A stretch of DNA of 64,000 nucleotides from Polyangiaceae bacterium (GTDB lineage Bacteria > Myxococcota_A > Polyangia > Polyangiales > Polyangiaceae): the NCBI GenBank assembly GCA_025936045.1, contig JAICUB010000022.1, positions 48,478 through 112,477 of the forward strand, in the 5' to 3' direction. A program made the translations under genes and the position numbers. How positions within the stretch are numbered: position 1 is the stretch's first letter; each line of letters starts with the position of its first letter. The notes below the pieces were generated by a model. The model worked only from the letters and a program-made list of their open reading frames with translations. It was not told the DNA's origin and did no database searches. This document shows, piece by piece, positions 8,533 through 18,011 of this stretch.

Positions 8533-8554
8533 ATTATGTATACATAATGTATAC
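8533..8554. promoter_or_regulatory. Overlapping palindromes, probable MarR operator
   Basis: ATTATGTATACATAAT (8533-8548) is a perfect 16-bp palindrome, and GTATACAT-A-ATGTATAC (8538-8554) is a second inverted repeat overlapping it. Such A/T-only signals stand out sharply in DNA near 70% GC. They lie 49 nt upstream of the MarR start and about 110 nt upstream of the divergent lipoprotein gene, the classic place for a self-regulating MarR operator. Confidence 0.7.
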
Positions 8555-8663
8555 GTAGTTCGACTTCGGCGTTGCGAACTCCTTCTACCGCGACGCCACA
8601 CCCACGTAGAGCGACGCTCGGCAATGGGTGGCGCATGGCGCGACCCGCGGCTAGGCTGGCCGC

Positions 8664-10691
8664 ATGCAGAGCGTGGGTGGCCTGGTGGGCAAGGCCTTTG
8701 GCCTGACGGTGACGTTGCTCGGCGCGGCGGTCGGCACCGGTTGCGGAACGGACCGCCACTTTTCCTGCAAACCGGCCGAATGTGCAGAGGCCGGCTCCGG
8801 CAACGATGCCTCGGGCGGCAGCGCCGGACACGGCGGCAAGACGAGCGCCGGCGGCGCGAGCGGGAACGCCGGCAACGGCGCGGGCGGCACGTCGGCGAAC
8901 GGCGGCAGCTCGACGGGCGGCGACACCACGACGGGCGGCGATACGTCGTCCGGTGGCTCGGTCGGCACCGGTGCCACGGGCGGAGCGGCGAACGGTGCCG
9001 GCGGCACGCATCCTGCGGGTCGGGATGCGGGCAGTGGGCCAGGCGGAGAAGGGGGAGTGAGCGGAGCCTCGGACGGCACCGGCGGATCCGCGGGAACGGG
9101 CGACGGAAACGCGCCACCGTCGGTCGTCTCGGTAACGCCCGCGAACAGTGCGACAGGCGTGCAGCCGGACGGCACCGTGAAGATTGACTTCAGCGAGGCG
9201 CTCGCGAGCAGCACCGTCACCACCTCGACCGTGACCGTGAGTCTCAACGGCACGGCCATCGCGGGCAGCGTCAGCTACACGGGCATGACCGCGACGTTCA
9301 CGCCGAGCACGCGCCTCACCCTGCTCGGGAACTACGCGGTCAAGGTCGATCACACCGTGCAGGATCTGCAGGGTGCCGGCATGACCGCCGATTTCTCCTC
9401 GAGCTTCACGGTGCGCGACGGTGCTTGGGACGCGCCCCATACGGTCAGCGCCTGCGAGGGCGCGTTCATGACCGCCGCCGCCGACGGGAACGGCAACGTT
9501 CTCGTGGCGTGCAGCAATACGTCCTCGAGCGGCACGAAGGGCGTCTACGCCGCCTGGTACCACCCGTCGCGCGCAGGCAACGCCGCCGCTTGGGAAAACC
9601 CCGCCACCATCGAAGCGTGCACCAACTGCTACGGCCCGCGCGTCGCGGTGAACGCGAGTGGCACGGCGGTGATCGGCTATTGGAACGCGTCGTCGACGAC
9701 TTACTCGTACGAGACGCGCCAGTACCGCAACGGCGCGTGGGAAAGTGCGTCGCAAACGATGGTGAGCGGAGTGAGCAGCGCGGGCGATCATGCGCTCGGC
9801 GTGGATCCTGCGGGCAACGCGCACGTCGCGATCGACGGAGACGACATCCTCACCACGCGCAACAGCGACACCAGCGGAACCTGGAGCGCTGCAGCCACGG
9901 ACAATACCACTCAAGTGACGAGCGGCTCGACGTTGACGATGGCGTTCGTGCCGAACGGGAACGGCTTGCTCGCCTGGACCACGTACGCTGACACGAGCGG
10001 CAATTATCACCTCCGCACTACCCGCTATTCGGCGACGTCCAAAGCCTGGACCCAGTGGACCGACGTCGCGAACGTTACGGAACCCGGTGGAGGCGCACTC
10101 GGCCCACCCGCGATCGCCGTCGACGGGAGCGGCAACGCGATGCTCACGCTCACGTACGTCGATCCCGCCTCGACGGGAGGCGTCTACGCCAGCCATTTCA
10201 CGGAGGCGGCGGGCTGGTCCGCTGGCGCCGCGATCGACGACCTCGATTACCAATATCAGGACGAGGGGGTACCGACCGCGCTCACGTTCGACGGCACTGA
10301 TTTCGTGGCCGCCTGGCTGCAGCCGACGGTGCAGGGCGGTTCGCTGCTCAACGCTTACTCGAACCGCTATGACAACGGCTCCTGGGGCACTCAACAGCTC
10401 CGGAGTGACGGCGCCACGGCCGTGAATCCGAACGGCGCCGGCATCGCCGCCGATTCGGACGGACACTCGCTGATGGTCTGGACCAGCCAGATCGGCCAGA
10501 CCGCGGACAACGACGCGCTCTTCTCCCGCTATGTGAACGGCACGTGGAGCGATCCGGCGCACGTCTTCGCGCAGCCGTCGCACTGGGGCGCGCGGCTCGT
10601 CGGCTCGCCGAATGGCGTCGCAGCCTTCAATACGAGTTGGGTCGCGAGCTCGGGCGCGGCGGAAGCGTTCACGACCGTCGTCTTCGAGTAG
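8664..10691 (+). CDS. Secreted lipoprotein with Big_5-type Ig domain and propeller-like region
   Basis: 675 residues: signal peptide with Cys near residue 27 (AVGTGCGTD), a Gly/Ser/Thr/Ala linker to about residue 150, then an SbsA/Big_5-type Ig-like domain (PPSVVSVTPANSATGVQPDGTVKIDFSEAL). The remaining 430 residues contain recurring blades such as GVDPAGNAHVAIDGDD, AVDGSGNAMLTLTYVD and AADSDGHSLMVWTSQ, typical of a beta-propeller. There is no catalytic motif I recognise; surface binding or structural roles are as likely as enzymatic ones. It is divergent from the MarR gene and shares the palindrome-bearing spacer, so it is the most obvious MarR target. Confidence 0.8.
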   Translation: MQSVGGLVGKAFGLTVTLLGAAVGTGCGTDRHFSCKPAECAEAGSGNDASGGSAGHGGKTSAGGASGNAGNGAGGTSANGGSSTGGDTTTGGDTSSGGSVGTGATGGAANGAGGTHPAGRDAGSGPGGEGGVSGASDGTGGSAGTGDGNAPPSVVSVTPANSATGVQPDGTVKIDFSEALASSTVTTSTVTVSLNGTAIAGSVSYTGMTATFTPSTRLTLLGNYAVKVDHTVQDLQGAGMTADFSSSFTVRDGAWDAPHTVSACEGAFMTAAADGNGNVLVACSNTSSSGTKGVYAAWYHPSRAGNAAAWENPATIEACTNCYGPRVAVNASGTAVIGYWNASSTTYSYETRQYRNGAWESASQTMVSGVSSAGDHALGVDPAGNAHVAIDGDDILTTRNSDTSGTWSAAATDNTTQVTSGSTLTMAFVPNGNGLLAWTTYADTSGNYHLRTTRYSATSKAWTQWTDVANVTEPGGGALGPPAIAVDGSGNAMLTLTYVDPASTGGVYASHFTEAAGWSAGAAIDDLDYQYQDEGVPTALTFDGTDFVAAWLQPTVQGGSLLNAYSNRYDNGSWGTQQLRSDGATAVNPNGAGIAADSDGHSLMVWTSQIGQTADNDALFSRYVNGTWSDPAHVFAQPSHWGARLVGSPNGVAAFNTSWVASSGAAEAFTTVVFE

Positions 10692-10707
10692 CGGACGCGG
10701 GCGCCGA

Positions 10708-12006
10708 TTACCCGTTCGCCGCCGGCTCGAAGCGCGGCGCGAGCAAGTGATTGAGCGCGAACGCGACGAGGTACGCACTGCCGCAAATCGTGAACAAGAC
10801 CGCGTAGCCGGCGGTCACGTTGCCCTGAGCGGTGAAGCGGTCGAGGAGCTTGCCCGCGTAGATCGGGAACAGCATGCCGCCGATGGAGCCGGCCATGCCG
10901 CCGATGCCGACGACGCCGCCCACCGCTTCCCTCGGGAACATGTCGGAGACGCTCGTGAACAGGTTCGCCGACCACGCCTGGTGAGCGGCCCCGGCGAGCC
11001 CGATGAGGAACACTGCCGGCCAAATCGAAACCTTGGTAACGCCGAGCACGGGCACGACGAGCAACGCGAAGAGGAGCATCGCGCTCTTACGCGCGCGGCT
11101 GATGCCGAACCCACGCCGCACGAGCTGTCCGGGCAGCCAGCCACCGACGATGCTGAGCACCGTGACGATCGCGTAAATCGACATCAAGTGCACGGCGCTG
11201 TGCTTGATGTCCATTCCGCGCGTCTTCTTGAAAAAGTCGGGGAGCCACGTGAGGAAGAACCACCAGACCGGGTCGGTCAAAAACTTGCCCACGATGAAGG
11301 ACCAGGCCGCGCGCTTGCCGAGCAAGCTGAGCCAGCTCGGACGCGCGACGGCGCTGGGTGCCTCGGGTGCGTCGCTCCGGATGTGTGCGAACTCCTCGGG
11401 CGAAAGACGCGCCGTGTGCTCCGGCGACGAATAGAGCGGCAGCCACAGCGCGAGCCACACGAGACCCGCGATGCCGGCCGCAACGAACGCGGAGCGCCAG
11501 CCCCACGTGTACGCGAGCCAGGGGACGACACCCGGTGCCACGATCGCGCCGACGTTCGCGCCCGCGTTGAAGAGCGCCGTGGCGAGCGCGCGTTCGCGCT
11601 TCGGAAACCACGCGGCCACGGTCGGGATCGCGGACGGAAAATTGCCGCCCTCACCGAGCCCGAGCGCGACGCGCGCGTTCATGAAGCCGCTGACCGAACC
11701 GGCGAACGAGTGGCACATCGCCGCGAGGCTCCAGGCGCCGATGGAGAGCGCGTAGCCGATCTTCGGGCCCAGTTTGTCGACCAGGAAGCCGAAGAACAAG
11801 AGCCCGATGGCGTACGCGCCCTGGAACGCCGCGTTCACCTCGCCGAATTGGGCGTTCGTCCAGTGCAGCTCCTTCTCGAGCATGTCCTTCAAGAGCGAGA
11901 GGATCTGCCGGTCGAAGTAGTTGACCGTCGTCGCGAAGAAGAGGAGCGCGCAGATCAGCCAGCGATAGCGGCCGAGCGACGCCGTGGGCGCATTCACAGC
12001 GCTCAC
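10708..12006 (-). CDS. MFS transporter, ExuT/hexuronate type
   Basis: Twelve-segment major facilitator of about 430 residues. The start RYRWLICALLFFATTVNYFDRQ and the motif ARVALGLGEGGNFPSAIP are hallmarks of the anion:cation symporter group that includes ExuT and GudP. Together with the nearby isomerase and kduD, uptake of galacturonate or unsaturated oligouronate products is likely. GTG 12006 begins 1 nt after the porin stop; a second GTG at 11997 has GAGG at ideal spacing (8 nt) and may be the true start. It is transcribed with the porin upstream, giving an outer-plus-inner membrane uptake pair. Confidence 0.88.
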   Translation of the reverse strand: MSAVNAPTASLGRYRWLICALLFFATTVNYFDRQILSLLKDMLEKELHWTNAQFGEVNAAFQGAYAIGLLFFGFLVDKLGPKIGYALSIGAWSLAAMCHSFAGSVSGFMNARVALGLGEGGNFPSAIPTVAAWFPKRERALATALFNAGANVGAIVAPGVVPWLAYTWGWRSAFVAAGIAGLVWLALWLPLYSSPEHTARLSPEEFAHIRSDAPEAPSAVARPSWLSLLGKRAAWSFIVGKFLTDPVWWFFLTWLPDFFKKTRGMDIKHSAVHLMSIYAIVTVLSIVGGWLPGQLVRRGFGISRARKSAMLLFALLVVPVLGVTKVSIWPAVFLIGLAGAAHQAWSANLFTSVSDMFPREAVGGVVGIGGMAGSIGGMLFPIYAGKLLDRFTAQGNVTAGYAVLFTICGSAYLVAFALNHLLAPRFEPAANG

Positions 12007-12007
12007 C

Positions 12008-13429
12008 TCACCAGCTGAACGTCATACCGCCGTTGAAGGCGTGCAGAACCTGCTGCTCGCCCAGGTACCAGGTGGCCTGCGCGCGGAAGTAGTCGAGGTC
12101 GAAGTGAAGGTTCGGCGTGTAGTGGTAGACGACACCCGCGTTGATGCCGAGCTGGTACTTGATGACGCTCGTCGCGATGACTTGAGTCGCGCCGCTCGAG
12201 TCGCGCGGATCCGGCGCCGTCAGCTTGTCGACCTGATTGAGAAAGACGCGCGTGATACCGGCGCCCGCAGATAGATCCACCGGACCGAGCACGAACTGCG
12301 ACTGGCCGTAGTACCCGTCGAACTTGCGCAGGTTGCCGAGCTTGTCCTGGGCGGCGTCGCTCTGTTCGAGCGCGTAAGTGAGACCGAGGCCCTTACCACG
12401 GTGCCCCGCGAAGCCGAGGTGGACGGGTCCGACCTCGACACGCACGCCGTAGCCGAAGCCGGCGGCGGCCTCGCTGCAATACTGTCCGGTCTCGGAGTGC
12501 GGCGGGCAATATCCCGATTTGTAAATCTCTTGGTATGCGCCGTTAGCGAACGCGACGACTTTCGCCATCGTTCCGAACGAATGCTCGAACGTGAGCTCAC
12601 CCTCGGGCCTCACGACCCACGTGCGTGCCCAGACGCCCGGCCCCGTGAGCGCAATCGGATCGAAGGCGCCGAGGTCGAGATGAAAGCCGGCGAGCGTCGG
12701 GGTTCCGTACATGACGCCGCTCGCGAAACCGCTACCGAGTACGCCGAAGCCGATCTGTCCGAGCGTGGGACCGTTCGAATCGATGGCGTTCGGAAAGCCG
12801 ACGCCCCAGCGATGCGCGTACATCGTGTCGATATCCGTGGCTCCACGCGAATAGAGCGTGCGCATGCGCCCGGCCGTGACGCTGCCCCAGAAGCTCTCGA
12901 TCTTCGCGTAACCCTGGCGCACGTCGACGGGGTTCGGGTTGTTCTTCTGCCGATTCATGCTTTCGATGTACGCCCACAGCTGGAAGTACCCGGAAACCTT
13001 GGTGTTCGGCGAAAGCTGATCGCGCACGCCGAAGCCCAGCAAATTGGAAATGAAGCCGCTGCGGACACGCATCATGTCCACGGTGCCGGCGTCGGTCGTC
13101 GTGCTGCCCTGCAGCGGATCGTTCAAGAGGTGATTCTCGGCCGGGAGGGCCCAGCCGCCGCCCTTGATCGCGTGGAGCGGTACACCGACACCGCCGGGCG
13201 CGGTGCCCGCCGGCAAGACGTACGGCGGCTGTGGATAGCCGTCGCCGTGCACGTAGCTCACGAACCCGCCCACACGCCCGTCCGTATAGACTTCCCAGTC
13301 GCCGTCCTTCAGCAACACCTTCTCGGCGCGCGCGTCGTTCGCACGGAGCAACACGAACGCGAAGAGACCGGCTAGAGCAAGACAGATTCTGGCAGCACGC
13401 GCCGAAGGTCGCGAATGGAACACTCTCAT
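12008..13429 (-). CDS. Outer membrane porin-like protein
   Basis: 473 residues with a signal peptide (LALAGLFAFVLLRANDARA|EKVLL) and a beta-barrel pattern throughout: repeated aromatic-girdled strands such as GRVGGFVSYVHGDGY, GYFQLWAYIE, GYAKIESFWGSVTAGRMRTLYSRG and a C-terminal strand ending in FSW, the terminal aromatic needed for barrel assembly. It resembles Gram-negative substrate porins of the myxobacterial type. The gene abuts the ExuT-like transporter, which implies a role in uronate or oligosaccharide uptake. GAGGAG sits directly before ATG 13429, so GTG 13423 (6-nt spacing) may be the real start. Confidence 0.78.
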   Translation of the reverse strand: MRVFHSRPSARAARICLALAGLFAFVLLRANDARAEKVLLKDGDWEVYTDGRVGGFVSYVHGDGYPQPPYVLPAGTAPGGVGVPLHAIKGGGWALPAENHLLNDPLQGSTTTDAGTVDMMRVRSGFISNLLGFGVRDQLSPNTKVSGYFQLWAYIESMNRQKNNPNPVDVRQGYAKIESFWGSVTAGRMRTLYSRGATDIDTMYAHRWGVGFPNAIDSNGPTLGQIGFGVLGSGFASGVMYGTPTLAGFHLDLGAFDPIALTGPGVWARTWVVRPEGELTFEHSFGTMAKVVAFANGAYQEIYKSGYCPPHSETGQYCSEAAAGFGYGVRVEVGPVHLGFAGHRGKGLGLTYALEQSDAAQDKLGNLRKFDGYYGQSQFVLGPVDLSAGAGITRVFLNQVDKLTAPDPRDSSGATQVIATSVIKYQLGINAGVVYHYTPNLHFDLDYFRAQATWYLGEQQVLHAFNGGMTFSW

Positions 13430-13447
13430 CTCCTCGGTTAACGAGTT

Positions 13448-13472
13448 ACTAGAGCCCGCCGTGCGGGCTAGT
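13448..13472 (-). terminator. Strong hairpin between secreted-protein gene and porin gene
   Basis: GCCCGC-CGT-GCGGGC, extended by ACTA/TAGT with a two-base GA bulge, lies between the stop of the gene at 13506 and the start of the porin at 13429, both on the minus strand. It has no T-run, so it may be a Rho-assisted terminator or mRNA 3' end stabiliser rather than a full intrinsic terminator. Confidence 0.45.
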
Positions 13473-13505
13473 CAGGAGACAACGCCAGACGCGGCGCGGA
13501 TGCAA

Positions 13506-14699
13506 CTACGGGCTCGTGATGCTCTGCACGTCGAAGTACAACCACTGCGGGTAGAACGTGTTCGCGCCGATCACGTTCGCGACGGGCTGATGCACGGCCG
13601 TCGGCGCAGGCGACAAGCCCGTGAGCGCGATCGTGCGCGGAACACAGCCCGACGCCGGAGTCGCCCCGCAATTCTGCTGTGCTTTGCAGTTTGCGTCGTG
13701 CGTAGTGAACGTCAGCGTACTGTCACCCATGACCACGAACTTCGCCTTGAAGTTCACCTCGTAAGTGAGCTCCTTGTCACACGAGTTGGAGGTCGACGGG
13801 ATGCCGTTCAGGAAGTACGTGTTCGCCTCACCCGTCACGGCCGGACTCACGTCGAGTTCGTACGTATTCCAAATACTGTCGTTGGCCTGTTTGCCGCCGA
13901 CGTACCAGCCGTTGTTCGGCCCGGTGTCCGCCGGCTGCATCTGAATCGCCGTGCCGCCCGTATAGCAACGGAGGCCCATGGCCCCGCGGACCTCGAAGTT
14001 GATCGTGTACTTCGTCCCCGCGATCCCCTTCATTTCGAAGGTCTTGGTGCGGCTCACGCCCGTCGTAGCCCACGAGTTAGTGGAGGGACACTGCTGGTTA
14101 CTCTCGTTCAGGTAGTAGTTGTTACCGCCAGGGTCGTCGCCGTTCGTCGCCGAGATTTCCCAATACCAACCGTCGAGTCCCGGAACGAGCGTCGCTGGAT
14201 CCAGCGGCGGTGCGCCGCCCGAACCCATGCCGGCGCCCGCCATCGTCATGCCGCCCGCGCCCGTCCCTGCGCTGCCGCCCGCAGGCGCGCCACCGCTACT
14301 ACCGCCGGTGCCCATGCCCGCGCCGCCGCCGACACCCATGCCCGTGCCGGCGCTACCGCCGGTGGTCATCATCATGCCGGCGCTGCCCCCGGTCATCGGA
14401 GTCGAGCCGCCCGTACCGCCCGCCGTGCCACCCGTCCCGCCGGTGCCGCCGCTCGTCATCATCATCGCGCCGCCGGTGCCGCCGCTCATCATCATCATCG
14501 CGCCGCCGGTGCCGGTGCCGCCCGTCGTCCCACCGGTCGAGCCGCCACTGCCACCCAACGCGGTCTGTCCCGCGGAGTTCTGGGCGCCGCCCGTCGCGCC
14601 CGAGGCGGTCGTACCCGGATTCAAACTTTCCTGCGAGCAACTCGCGGTCACGGCAATCCCAGCGAGTGCGAGGGAAACTAAGCTCAAGCTCTTCATCAT
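13506..14699 (-). CDS. Secreted lipoprotein with Gly-rich linker and beta-sandwich-like C-terminus
   Basis: 397 residues from the first of two ATGs (14699), chosen because GAGG lies 6 nt upstream. Signal peptide MMKSLSLVSLALAGIAVTASC with lipobox, then a 150-residue linker rich in Gly, Thr and Met (MMMSGGTGGA and MMMTSGGT repeats), then a 230-residue domain with YWEISATNGDDPGGNNYYLNE and paired Cys residues. The C-terminal domain has the alternating pattern of a carbohydrate-binding beta-sandwich but I cannot name the family. Upstream of the porin and ExuT genes on the same strand, separated by a hairpin. Confidence 0.75.
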   Translation of the reverse strand: MMKSLSLVSLALAGIAVTASCSQESLNPGTTASGATGGAQNSAGQTALGGSGGSTGGTTGGTGTGGAMMMMSGGTGGAMMMTSGGTGGTGGTAGGTGGSTPMTGGSAGMMMTTGGSAGTGMGVGGGAGMGTGGSSGGAPAGGSAGTGAGGMTMAGAGMGSGGAPPLDPATLVPGLDGWYWEISATNGDDPGGNNYYLNESNQQCPSTNSWATTGVSRTKTFEMKGIAGTKYTINFEVRGAMGLRCYTGGTAIQMQPADTGPNNGWYVGGKQANDSIWNTYELDVSPAVTGEANTYFLNGIPSTSNSCDKELTYEVNFKAKFVVMGDSTLTFTTHDANCKAQQNCGATPASGCVPRTIALTGLSPAPTAVHQPVANVIGANTFYPQWLYFDVQSITSP

Positions 14700-14964
14700 C
14701 GGTGACCTCGGGACAGCAGCAGGCGTGGTCTCTCGGACCGTTCGGCGACCCACGGGGCTCGTAGCACGACGGGCCCAAAACCTCACTCCGCCGTAGGCCT
14801 CGTGAACTTTTCTTCTCACATTTCAAAAAATGCGCGCGCTTCGTACTTCGCGAGATTCCCGGCGGGGTCCGCTTAGATCATTTCCGATCCTCATTTTTGG
14901 CGCGAGGTCATGCGCGTTTGACCCTGAGGCTCGAGTGAGTACTCATGAAGTCGGGTCAGCGACT

Positions 14965-16641
14965 ATGCGAACGCTCTATTTCGGCTCCGCTCTCGTCATC
15001 CTCACGGCTGCTGCTTGCTCGAGCAACAACTCATCCGACGACACCAGCTCCGGGGGCGCGAAGTCGAACGGCGGCGGTGCCGGCACGCCCGTGAGCTCGG
15101 GCGGAGCGGGCGGCACGACGGGCGGCAGCGCGGGCGCGCACACGACGGGCGGAACCGGCGCGACCGGCGGAACAACGGGCGGCAGCGGCGGCACCGGTGC
15201 GACCGGTGGCAGCGGCGCCAAGGGCGGATCGGGCGCAACCGGCGGCAGCGCGACGGGTGCGACCGGCGGCTTCGGCGGCTTCGGCGGCAAAGCAATGGGC
15301 ACGGGCGGCGCGACGGGCGGCAGCGGCGCCAAAGGCGGCGCGAGCGCGAGCGGCGGCGCGAGCGCGACGGGCGGCGCGGGCATGATGGCCGGTGCGGGCG
15401 GCTCCGCCGGCGCGAGTGGCGGTTCGGCGGGAGCGAGCGGCTCCGCGGGCACGGGCGGCGGCATGCAGAGCTGGGTCGGCACGTGGACGGCTTCCCCATA
15501 TCCGACGGATTCGGGCAATGCGCCGCCGAGCACGCTCGCCAACGCGGTGCTGCGCCAGGTGACGCACGTCTCCCTCGGCGGCAGCAAAATTCGCGTCCAG
15601 TACTCGAATCTCTCCGGCAACGGCCCCGTCACGATCAAGGGCGCTCACGTCGCGATCTGCAAAGCGACGCCCGCGGTCGACAGCACCATCGACACGTCGA
15701 CCGACAAGGCGCTCGCCTTCTCGGGCATGGCGGGGGCCACCATCAATCAAGGGCAGGAACTCTGGTCCGATCCCGTCGATTTCACGATGCCGGCGCTCGC
15801 GAACGTGACCATCACGACCTCGTTCGGCAGCGTTCCGGGTAACCTCACCTCCCACGCGGGCTCGCGCACCACGTCGTATATCGCGTCCGGCAGCACCGAT
15901 CTCGCGTCCGCGAGCATGAGCTCCGCGACGGGCACGCCCCACTGGTTCTTCATCTCCGGCATCGACGTGATGGCCGACGCGGGCGCCAGAGCCGTCGTCG
16001 CGATGGGCGATTCGATCACCGACGGCCGCGGCACGGATCGCGACAAGAACAACCGCTGGACGGACGTGCTCGCCGCACGCCTCCAGGCCGACCCGACGAC
16101 GAAGAACGTCGCGATGTTGAACCAGGGCATCGGCGCCACGAACCTGATCGGAACGACCGGCACCGCGGCCCAGGCGCGCTGGAAGCGCGACGTCCTCGGT
16201 CAGAGCGGCGTCAAATACGCCATCGTTCTCGACGGCGTGAACGACATCGGCGGCGGCAGCGCAACGCAGGCGTCGCAGCTCGAGAACGTGTACGACACGA
16301 TGTGCGACGACGCGCACAAACAGAACATCCTCGTCTACGGCGCGACGATCACTCCGTTCGGCGGCAACAGCTACTACAGCACCGCTCACGAAACGTTGCG
16401 CAACGAGGTCAACGACTACATCCGGGGCACCGGGATGAACGGCGGCCACAAGTCGAAGTTCGACGGCTTCATCGACTTCGACAAGGCCGTCGTCGACGCG
16501 AACGACGCGACCAAAATGGCGGCGCAGTATTCGATGTGGACGGCGAACAATCCGGACGGCAGCGCCGACGGCTTGCACCCCGGTCCCGCGGGCTATCAGA
16601 AGATGGGCGAAGCGGCCGACCTCACGCTCTTCACGAAGTGA
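14965..16641 (+). CDS. SGNH/GDSL hydrolase lipoprotein (XynE-like esterase)
   Basis: 558 residues from ATG 14965. Lipobox TAAAC|SSNN near residue 18, Gly-rich linker to about residue 170, a beta-rich N-terminal domain beginning WVGTWTASPYP, and a catalytic SGNH domain. Block I is VVAMGDSITDGRGTD (nucleophile Ser), block III LDGVNDIGGG (Asn), and block V DGLHPGPAGY (Asp and His). The WVGTWTASP domain followed by SGNH is the arrangement of XynE-type esterases that remove acetyl groups from xylan, rhamnogalacturonan or similar polymers. Surface anchoring by lipid is predicted. It fits the pectin theme as a deacetylating helper enzyme. Confidence 0.9.
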   Translation: MRTLYFGSALVILTAAACSSNNSSDDTSSGGAKSNGGGAGTPVSSGGAGGTTGGSAGAHTTGGTGATGGTTGGSGGTGATGGSGAKGGSGATGGSATGATGGFGGFGGKAMGTGGATGGSGAKGGASASGGASATGGAGMMAGAGGSAGASGGSAGASGSAGTGGGMQSWVGTWTASPYPTDSGNAPPSTLANAVLRQVTHVSLGGSKIRVQYSNLSGNGPVTIKGAHVAICKATPAVDSTIDTSTDKALAFSGMAGATINQGQELWSDPVDFTMPALANVTITTSFGSVPGNLTSHAGSRTTSYIASGSTDLASASMSSATGTPHWFFISGIDVMADAGARAVVAMGDSITDGRGTDRDKNNRWTDVLAARLQADPTTKNVAMLNQGIGATNLIGTTGTAAQARWKRDVLGQSGVKYAIVLDGVNDIGGGSATQASQLENVYDTMCDDAHKQNILVYGATITPFGGNSYYSTAHETLRNEVNDYIRGTGMNGGHKSKFDGFIDFDKAVVDANDATKMAAQYSMWTANNPDGSADGLHPGPAGYQKMGEAADLTLFTK

Positions 16642-16757
16642 AGAACGCGAGTCCGCTCGTTCGGGTGAGCGGCATTCGATTTTTTGGAGGCGGGCCCGGT
16701 CGCGCGCGGTGTGAAACCGCAGGCGGCGCGCCGTTCCAGCCGCCGGCGACGTGCGGG

Positions 16758-18011
16758 TCAGCGCGGTAGCTCGAACACGGGCTGGCAGGTGAAGCCGACC
16801 GCGAGCGACGCTCGGGTGTCGGCTTGCACGGCGGCGCAAATGGACGGACAGAGCACGACCTGCGTCGGCGCCGTCACATCGTCGTAGTGCCAGCCGGCGT
16901 CGCCCGTGCAGTCCGCGTCGTAGCTGAGCTGCGTCTTCGTCTTGCCGCTCGTGTAGCTCACGACGACGTGGTCCTTCTCGAACGCGCGGCCGTCCGGCGG
17001 GTCCGGCACGTCGATGTTGCAAGCGACGGCCACGCCGCGGATCTGGTCGACGGCGGCCTTGAACGCGGCCGTGGTGTCCGCGGGCTCGCCGGTATCGATG
17101 ATGAACGCCGTGGCGGTGCCGCCCGCCTCGGCCACGCCGGAGAGGTTCGAAACGGTGTCGGGCGCCGTGTTGCCGTCCGAGTCGGTGAGCGGCGGGTTTT
17201 TCACGCCGATGACGTACGTCGGGATGTCGCTCGCGACCGCGCGCACGGCGTCTTCGACGGATTCGATGCTGTCGTCCTTGCAGTCTTGCGGATAGCCGTC
17301 CGTCACGAGCACGAGCACGTAGTGCCCGGGGTGGCCCGCGCGGTACGCGTCGATGGAGTCGAGCACGCCTCCGACGGCCGCGAGCGTCGGAGTGCCGCCG
17401 CGCCAATCCTCCGCGCGAATGCCGTCGAGCGCCTCGCCGAATTTCGTCGACGGGAGCGCGGTCATGTCGACGTCGGGCTCGGTGTAGCTCTCGGCATCGC
17501 AACGCTCGTCTTCGCCCGCGTCGATTGGAAATGCGGTGAGCGACGCCATGAGGCCCGCCGACGCCGGATCCTCGAAAAAGCCGCGCGTCGCCGCGACGAC
17601 GGGGTCCCACTTGAGGGTCGCGTCGTGCCACGGGTGATCGCCCTTGCCCATGCTGCCCGACACGTCGAAAGCGAAGGCGAGAAAAACGGGGGTAAGCTCC
17701 GCGTTCGCGCTGACGGTGGCACACACGTCCCCGTCGCCCGTGTCACCCGCGCTGTCGCCGCTGCCCGCATTTGCCGTCGTGCCGCCCACCGAAATCAGCT
17801 GAGTGCCGCCGGTCGCGCCCGCACCCTGCGTTCCGCCAGTGCTCGGCGCTCCGCCCGCGGCGCCGCTGCTGCTTTGCGCGCCCCCCGACGTTCCGCCCGA
17901 GCCGAGACTCGAGCTGTCGTCTGCGCCCGGCGAATTCCCGCTCGAATGGCCACAAGCCGAGAGCAGAGACGCGCCGAGACTGATCGCTCGTACGAAACGC
18001 ACCGTGGTCAT
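16758..18011 (-). CDS. von Willebrand factor A domain lipoprotein
   Basis: 417 residues: lipobox LLSAC|GHSS near residue 20, Gly/Ser linker to about residue 90, then a VWA domain. The MIDAS metal site is visible as FDVSGSMGKG (DxSxS-like), with the later Thr in WRGGTPTLAA and Asp in VLVTDGYPQDC. Eight or more Cys in the C-terminal part suggest disulfides. VWA lipoproteins with this layout are very common in Polyangiales and are assumed to be adhesion or surface-binding proteins; no partner is evident here. It is transcribed convergently to the SGNH gene and divergently from the esterase at 18243. Confidence 0.88.
   Translation of the reverse strand: MTTVRFVRAISLGASLLSACGHSSGNSPGADDSSSLGSGGTSGGAQSSSGAAGGAPSTGGTQGAGATGGTQLISVGGTTANAGSGDSAGDTGDGDVCATVSANAELTPVFLAFAFDVSGSMGKGDHPWHDATLKWDPVVAATRGFFEDPASAGLMASLTAFPIDAGEDERCDAESYTEPDVDMTALPSTKFGEALDGIRAEDWRGGTPTLAAVGGVLDSIDAYRAGHPGHYVLVLVTDGYPQDCKDDSIESVEDAVRAVASDIPTYVIGVKNPPLTDSDGNTAPDTVSNLSGVAEAGGTATAFIIDTGEPADTTAAFKAAVDQIRGVAVACNIDVPDPPDGRAFEKDHVVVSYTSGKTKTQLSYDADCTGDAGWHYDDVTAPTQVVLCPSICAAVQADTRASLAVGFTCQPVFELPR

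Noticed and set aside
8088..10778. An 896-residue minus-strand frame ending in the MarR protein.
   Set aside because: The extra part is the antisense of the Gly-linker lipoprotein at 8664 and shows no protein-like pattern.
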